A stretch of DNA of 9,681 nucleotides from Bacteroidota bacterium (GTDB lineage: Bacteria; Bacteroidota; Ignavibacteria; Ignavibacteriales; Melioribacteraceae): the NCBI GenBank assembly GCA_021786655.1, contig JAJYMU010000228.1, forward strand, positions 1 through 9,681. The letters run 5' to 3'. The position numbers were made by a program, and so were the translations under genes. Below, one piece after another: positions 6,744 through 9,681 of this stretch (its first letter is position 1; each line of letters opens with the position of its first letter). A model generated the notes under the pieces. That model was not told where the DNA came from. It ran no database searches and worked only from the letters and a program-made list of their open reading frames with translations.

Positions 6744-7697
6744 TTACTCAGTCTTCAAATTAATTGATAGTATTCCGCGAATTAACACGCGATTCTTCTC
6801 TATTTCCGATTCGTAATAAGTCTTTCTGTAATCCTTCGCTTTCTTCAACTGGTTTTTGCTGAATGCCAGTCTGACGGCTGCTTTCGTGTATTGCTTTCTA
6901 ATACTTTCGTCAATCCATCCGCTCTTAAATCGTTTTAATCCGGATAAAATATTCAAATGAGCGTCAGGTATAAATCCGAGTTCGATTTCTTCCGACAATT
7001 CTCTTTGAATAATTTTTTTCTCATTTTCAATTGACAATTTAAACACAAAAAAGAAAAATTGGATGCACAAAAAAATAAATATCATTCCTAAAAGATAAGT
7101 ACTCTCAAAACTAACTGAATAATTCCACATGAAGTGAATGAACATAGCTGTAATGAGTCCCGCTAAAGGCAAAACAATTTTTACCCAAGACGAAGAGAAT
7201 TTTGCCAAACCTAAAAACGCCCCGAATGTGCCGGTTGCAATCGCGTGCATAACCGCTGAAAAGAGAGAACGGATAATCACGATGTAGAACCATGAGGTAA
7301 GAGAATTTCCGTAAGTGATGAAATAAATAAAGTTCTCGGTCATGCCGAATCCGAGACCTATTGCGCAACCGTAAACCAAGCCATCGGTAATGTTGTCGAA
7401 ATCTTTTTTATTCACTGTGTAAATAAGAAAGACTCCTTTAGCAAATTCTTCACTGAGCGGGGCAAACAAAACAATCTGAAGAAAAGAATTTTGATTTGAG
7501 TTTGTCAGCGGGGAAGAAGCGGCGTTCAAGATGCTCGTACCGATCAAAGCAAGAATGACGGCGCCAAAAGATCCCCAGAAGAAATGTATCATTACGGCAG
7601 TGAACGGTTCGCGGTCGTACTTATCCATTCGCCAAATTATAATTAAGTAAAAAATCATCGGTAGAATTGCAGCGAGCATGGAAGCATAAACCGGCAT
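6744..7697 (-). CDS. PrsW-family intramembrane metalloprotease with C-terminal soluble tail
   Basis: Starting at the ATG at 7697-7695, this is a 317-residue polytopic membrane protein. The PrsW/CAAX-protease-like motifs are, in order: E83-E84 with K87 (S-E-E-F-A-K-G), E122-N123 in G-F-G-M-T-E-N-F, H151 in V-M-H-A-I-A-T-G, and H188 in I-H-F-M-W-N. These are the presumed metal and catalytic residues. About seven or eight hydrophobic segments span residues 1-220. A hydrophilic, Lys/Glu-rich and probably helical tail of about 95 residues follows, which the roughly 220-residue Bacillus PrsW lacks. The known role of B. subtilis PrsW is site-1 cleavage of the anti-sigma factor RsiW; no sigma/anti-sigma pair is here, so the substrate is unknown. 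It is the first gene of the minus-strand operon and abuts nadD. A TTG at 7703-7701 could extend it by two codons, but it lies one base from the ribosome site, so the ATG is preferred. Confidence 0.9.
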   Translation of the reverse strand: MPVYASMLAAILPMIFYLIIIWRMDKYDREPFTAVMIHFFWGSFGAVILALIGTSILNAASSPLTNSNQNSFLQIVLFAPLSEEFAKGVFLIYTVNKKDFDNITDGLVYGCAIGLGFGMTENFIYFITYGNSLTSWFYIVIIRSLFSAVMHAIATGTFGAFLGLAKFSSSWVKIVLPLAGLITAMFIHFMWNYSVSFESTYLLGMIFIFLCIQFFFFVFKLSIENEKKIIQRELSEEIELGFIPDAHLNILSGLKRFKSGWIDESIRKQYTKAAVRLAFSKNQLKKAKDYRKTYYESEIEKNRVLIRGILSINLKTE

Positions 7698-7704
7698 ATT
7701 CAAA

Positions 7705-7710
7705 CTCTTC
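7705..7710 (-). promoter_or_regulatory. Ribosome binding site of the PrsW-type gene
   Basis: On the minus strand GAAGAG is followed by seven bases and then the ATG at 7697-7695. The alternative TTG start at 7703-7701 would be only one base downstream of it. The spacing therefore decides the start in favour of the ATG. Confidence 0.6.
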
Positions 7711-7736
7711 TACTTTTACTCAAAATGACGGAATTC

Positions 7737-7765
7737 TTGATTATAAATGATGGTGGGTGTATATT
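7737..7765 (+). promoter_or_regulatory. Candidate promoter of the yceD-rpmF-plsX-fabH operon
   Basis: TTGATT at 7737-7742 and TATATT at 7760-7765 are separated by exactly 17 bases, matching the spacing of a housekeeping sigma factor promoter. Transcription would begin near 7772, giving a leader of only about 20 bases before the yceD ATG, with no Shine-Dalgarno in it. The -35 hexamer overlaps the minus-strand TATAAT at 7740-7745, so the two directions may compete for polymerase. The -10 region followed by TTG also partly resembles the Bacteroidota TAnnTTTG element, one T short. Confidence 0.45.
7740..7745 (-). promoter_or_regulatory. Candidate -10 element for the minus-strand operon
   Basis: The minus strand carries an exact TATAAT here, about 43 bases upstream of the PrsW-gene ATG, which would leave a leader of roughly 35 bases. 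The sequence at the expected -35 distance (AT-rich, around 7762-7769) does not resemble TTGACA, so the promoter may depend on an activator, or on a sigma factor with another upstream element, or the match may be chance. It lies in the only sizeable intergenic gap upstream of the eight-gene operon. Confidence 0.4.
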
Positions 7766-7793
7766 TTGACCCAATTTTTTCATTGTTCTTCAT

Positions 7794-8297
7794 ATGATTA
7801 TAAAATATACTAATTTTTCGGACGGTATCCATCAGTTTACGCAGACAGAGACTGTCAAGAATTTGAAATTGGAAGAACCGTTCTTTGGAAATGTTGAGAT
7901 CAGATGTAAGATGGATAAATCACCACACCAGATTGTGCTGGACTGTGATTTATTACTTCATACAAAATTGATTTGTGACAGATGTACTCAAGAATTTAAC
8001 TCTGATCTAACAAATCATTTCCAGATAAGCTACCTTTTCAGCAAAGAATCGCAAAAAGTTGACGATTTTAATTTTAAGTTTTTGTCTCCGGTTCAAGATA
8101 AGATCGACATTACCGGTGAAATATTTGAATACGCCGAACTTTCGATACCAATGAAGACGTTATGCCGCGAAGATTGCAAAGGATTGTGTCCAAAATGCGG
8201 AACAAACTTGAATCTGAAAAAATGTTCTTGTAAGAATGAAAAAGTGCAAGACGTTTGGGAACCACTTAAAAAATTGAAAGATAAACTCAATAACTAA
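7794..8297 (+). CDS. yceD: YceD/DUF177 family protein
   Basis: This 167-residue protein belongs to the DUF177 (YceD) family, recognised by its C-x-x-C pair at 61-64 (C-D-R-C), the mid-protein D-I-T-G-E-I-F-E-Y-A-E-L at 105-116, and the C-terminal cysteine cluster C124, C128, C132, C135, C144 and C146 around G-L-C-P-K-C-G. It ends with the usual W-E-P-L-K-K-L. Its place directly before rpmF and plsX is the classic conserved setting. The family is linked to 23S rRNA accumulation in plants and E. coli, but its molecular action is not settled. The cysteines suggest metal binding. The start is the only reasonable ATG and has no Shine-Dalgarno. It is the first gene of the plus-strand operon, 17 bases before rpmF. 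Confidence 0.9.
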   Translation: MIIKYTNFSDGIHQFTQTETVKNLKLEEPFFGNVEIRCKMDKSPHQIVLDCDLLLHTKLICDRCTQEFNSDLTNHFQISYLFSKESQKVDDFNFKFLSPVQDKIDITGEIFEYAELSIPMKTLCREDCKGLCPKCGTNLNLKKCSCKNEKVQDVWEPLKKLKDKLNN

Positions 8298-8303
8298 TTA
8301 AAT

Positions 8304-8307
8304 AGGA
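8304..8307 (+). promoter_or_regulatory. Ribosome binding site of rpmF
   Basis: AGGA is followed by seven bases and the rpmF ATG at 8315. It is one of the few clear Shine-Dalgarno sites in the window and fits a highly translated ribosomal protein gene. Confidence 0.6.
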
Positions 8308-8314
8308 AACCAAA

Positions 8315-8494
8315 ATGCCAAATCCGAAACGTAGAATGTCTAAGAGCAGACGGGATAAGCGAAGAACACATTACAAAGCGACTGTTCCTTCCTTAAGCCG
8401 CTGTTCAAACTGTGGCGAAATTAAACTCAGCCATAGAGCTTGTCCAAACTGCGGATATTATGCCGGCAGATCAATGTTCGTCCCAGAATCATAA
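8315..8494 (+). CDS. rpmF: 50S ribosomal protein L32
   Basis: A 59-residue frame starts M-P-N-P-K-R-R-M-S-K-S-R-R-D-K-R-R, the highly basic L32 N-terminus. It continues with a zinc ribbon made of C30-x-x-C33 (C-S-N-C) and C43-x-x-C46 (C-P-N-C), so it is the cysteine-bearing, zinc-binding form rather than the cysteine-free paralog some bacteria use under zinc shortage. L32 is a small structural protein of the large ribosomal subunit. It sits 17 bases after yceD and 13 bases before plsX, the standard order in many phyla. The ATG is supported by the AGGA at 8304-8307. The gene is short and easily missed by length filters, but the protein is unmistakable. Confidence 0.97.
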   Translation: MPNPKRRMSKSRRDKRRTHYKATVPSLSRCSNCGEIKLSHRACPNCGYYAGRSMFVPES

Positions 8495-8507
8495 GAATAT
8501 CTCTTAG

Positions 8508-9539
8508 ATGACAGAATTAAAATTGGAAAAATGTACAATTGCACTCGATGCTATGGGGGGAGACTACGCCCCTAAGCACGAGATTCTTGCAGCCGTTGCT
8601 GCAATGCAAGATGACAACAGTTTTGATTTAATTCTTGTCGGAGATAAAGAACGAATTTTAGAAACTGCGCGTAAAGAAAATGTAAAGATTGATGAACGAA
8701 CTATTCATCATACAACACAAATTATTGGAATGTCCGACACACCGACTGTAGCGATAAAATCCAAACCGGATTCTTCGCTTGTCGTTGGCGCTAAGCTGGT
8801 CAAGGAAAAGAAAGCGCACGCGTTTGTCAGTGCGGGTAATACCGGCGCAATGATGGCAGCTTCAACTTTGATTATGGGAAGAATACCCGGCGTGGGCAGA
8901 CCAACCATTGGAGCTTCGTTCCCAACAACAGAAAAGAAAATGTGTCACGTGTTCGATGCCGGCGCCAGTGTTGACAGCAAACCTCAGCATCTGTTTGAGT
9001 ACGCCGTGATGGGATCGATATTTGCGAAAGAAATGTATGGTGTTGAAAATCCTTCAGTTGGAATTCTAAACGTTGGTGAGGAAGAATCCAAAGGGAACGA
9101 ACTCACGTTCGCAACACAAAAACTTTTCAAAGAATCGAAACTGAATTTTCACGGCAACGTTGAAGGCAGAGATATTCTTAAAGGAACTGTTGACGTTGTT
9201 GTCTGCGACGGATTTCTCGGAAACATAATTTTAAAGTTTGGCGAAAGTGTTTTAACTCTGCTTAAAACCAGAGTTAGAAATTATGCTAACGAAGGAATCT
9301 TGAACAAGCTGAAAGCACTTGTTGTTAAGTCGGTTTTGAAAGCCACACTTTCAGACATGGATTACGAAACACACGGCGGTGTTCCGCTGCTTGGTATTAA
9401 CGGAATCAGCATAATCGGTCACGGTTCAAGTTCGCCGCTGGCAATTAAGAATATGATACTACGCGCAAAAGAAATGTACGACAAAAATCTAATCACGAAA
9501 TTTGAGGAAGCACTAAAATCCTATGCAGTCACAAAGTAA
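8508..9539 (+). CDS. plsX: Phosphate acyltransferase PlsX (acyl-ACP:phosphate acyltransferase)
   Basis: This 343-residue protein has the PlsX length and signatures: I-A-L-D-A-M-G-G-D at 11-19, S-A-G-N-T-G-A at 108-114, G-R-P-T-I-G at 130-135, N-V-G-E-E-E-S-K-G-N-E at 188-198, V-V-C-D-G-F-L-G-N at 231-239, and G-H-G-S-S at 304-308. The enzyme moves the acyl chain from acyl-ACP to phosphate. The acyl-phosphate is then used by PlsY, so PlsX starts phospholipid synthesis at the inner face of the membrane. Neither plsY nor plsC is in the window. The start at 8508 has no clear Shine-Dalgarno (GAATATCTCTTAG precedes it) but gives the expected N-terminus only a few residues before the first conserved motif. 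Its 3' end overlaps the fabH start by 17 bases in another frame, which suggests coupled translation. Confidence 0.97.
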   Translation: MTELKLEKCTIALDAMGGDYAPKHEILAAVAAMQDDNSFDLILVGDKERILETARKENVKIDERTIHHTTQIIGMSDTPTVAIKSKPDSSLVVGAKLVKEKKAHAFVSAGNTGAMMAASTLIMGRIPGVGRPTIGASFPTTEKKMCHVFDAGASVDSKPQHLFEYAVMGSIFAKEMYGVENPSVGILNVGEEESKGNELTFATQKLFKESKLNFHGNVEGRDILKGTVDVVVCDGFLGNIILKFGESVLTLLKTRVRNYANEGILNKLKALVVKSVLKATLSDMDYETHGGVPLLGINGISIIGHGSSSPLAIKNMILRAKEMYDKNLITKFEEALKSYAVTK

Positions 9540-9681
9540 ATCAAAAATAAATGCAGCCATCACCGGCGTTGGAATGTACGCTCCGGAGAAAATTTTAGAT
9601 AACAAATATTTCGAAAGTATCGTTGATACAAACGACGAATGGATTGTTTCGCGAACCGGAATCCGTGAAAGAAGAATGATG
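9523..9681 (+). CDS. fabH: 3-oxoacyl-ACP synthase III (KAS III), 3' part cut by window edge
   Basis: The first 53 residues are present. After a short polar lead (M-Q-S-Q-S-K-S-K) they show I-T-G-V-G-M-Y-A-P-E at 13-22, then T-N-D-E-W-I at 37-42 and S-R-T-G-I-R-E-R-R at 44-52, the diagnostic N-terminus of FabH. The catalytic Cys-His-Asn residues lie beyond the window. FabH joins acetyl-CoA (or a branched acyl-CoA) with malonyl-ACP to start fatty acid synthesis; primer preference cannot be judged from this fragment. The ATG at 9523 lies inside the end of plsX (17-base overlap). A purine-rich GAGGAAG at 9504-9510 lies 12 bases upstream, somewhat far but plausible. The next in-frame ATG (residue 18) would remove the conserved I-T-G-V-G motif, so it is not the start. 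Confidence 0.95.
   Translation, partial: MQSQSKSKINAAITGVGMYAPEKILDNKYFESIVDTNDEWIVSRTGIRERRMM

Noticed and set aside
7111..7368. Minus-strand open frame of 85 codons in a second frame inside the PrsW-type gene.
   Set aside because: The PrsW motifs E-N, H and H-F-M-W-N fall in the other frame across this same stretch, so this frame is not coding.
7701..7703. TTG as start codon of the PrsW-type gene.
   Set aside because: It lies one base from the GAAGAG ribosome site, while the ATG at 7697-7695 has seven-base spacing.
7775..7780. T-run in the divergent gap as a possible terminator.
   Set aside because: No GC-rich hairpin precedes it on either strand, and the genes diverge here, so no terminator is expected.
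9551..9553. ATG shortly after the plsX stop as a non-overlapping fabH start.
   Set aside because: It is out of frame with the conserved FabH N-terminus (I-T-G-V-G and T-N-D-E-W-I), which is read from 9523.
1..9681. Search by eye for tRNA/rRNA, CRISPR repeats, insertion sequences, long direct or inverted repeats, integrases and phage genes.
   Set aside because: Nothing convincing was seen. The window is almost fully occupied by housekeeping and metabolic genes with similar base composition.

Overview
The window is ordinary, dense bacterial chromosome: two divergent operons diverge from one short intergenic region (about 7698-7793). It reads best as a member of the Bacteroidota/Chlorobi/Ignavibacteria neighbourhood. 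That placement is inferred from AT-leaning codon use, mostly weak or absent Shine-Dalgarno sequences, TAA-rich stops and the style of the encoded proteins, and no marker in the window proves it. No RNA gene, insertion sequence, CRISPR array, integrase or phage gene was seen.

Minus strand, read from right to left (7697 down to 1): a PrsW-type intramembrane protease, nadD (NAD synthesis), meaB (methylmalonyl-CoA mutase chaperone GTPase), an acyl-CoA dehydrogenase, a biotin-dependent acyl-CoA carboxylase carboxyltransferase subunit of the methylcrotonyl-CoA carboxylase type, a secreted protein of unknown function, an NtrC-type sigma-54 response regulator, and a HIT-family nucleotide hydrolase that runs off the left edge. 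The seven junctions run from a 12-base gap to a 4-base overlap (0, 7, 12, 12, 4, -4, -1), so all eight genes could be one transcript. The middle three fit branched-chain amino acid or propionyl-CoA catabolism, but the partner subunits (biotin carboxylase/BCCP and the mutase) are not here.

Plus strand, read from left to right (7794 to the right edge): the conserved lipid and ribosome cluster yceD (DUF177), rpmF (ribosomal protein L32), plsX (acyl-ACP:phosphate acyltransferase) and fabH (3-oxoacyl-ACP synthase III, cut by the right edge). plsX and fabH together feed phospholipid and fatty acid synthesis.

The most interesting points are: the secreted protein at 1672-2349, whose C-terminal half carries a VanZ/YfiM-like motif order without the usual membrane helices; the placement of a sigma-54 activator inside a catabolic operon with no visible kinase; and overlapping divergent promoter-like elements at 7737-7765. 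I found no convincing new multi-gene system such as a defence island or secretion locus.
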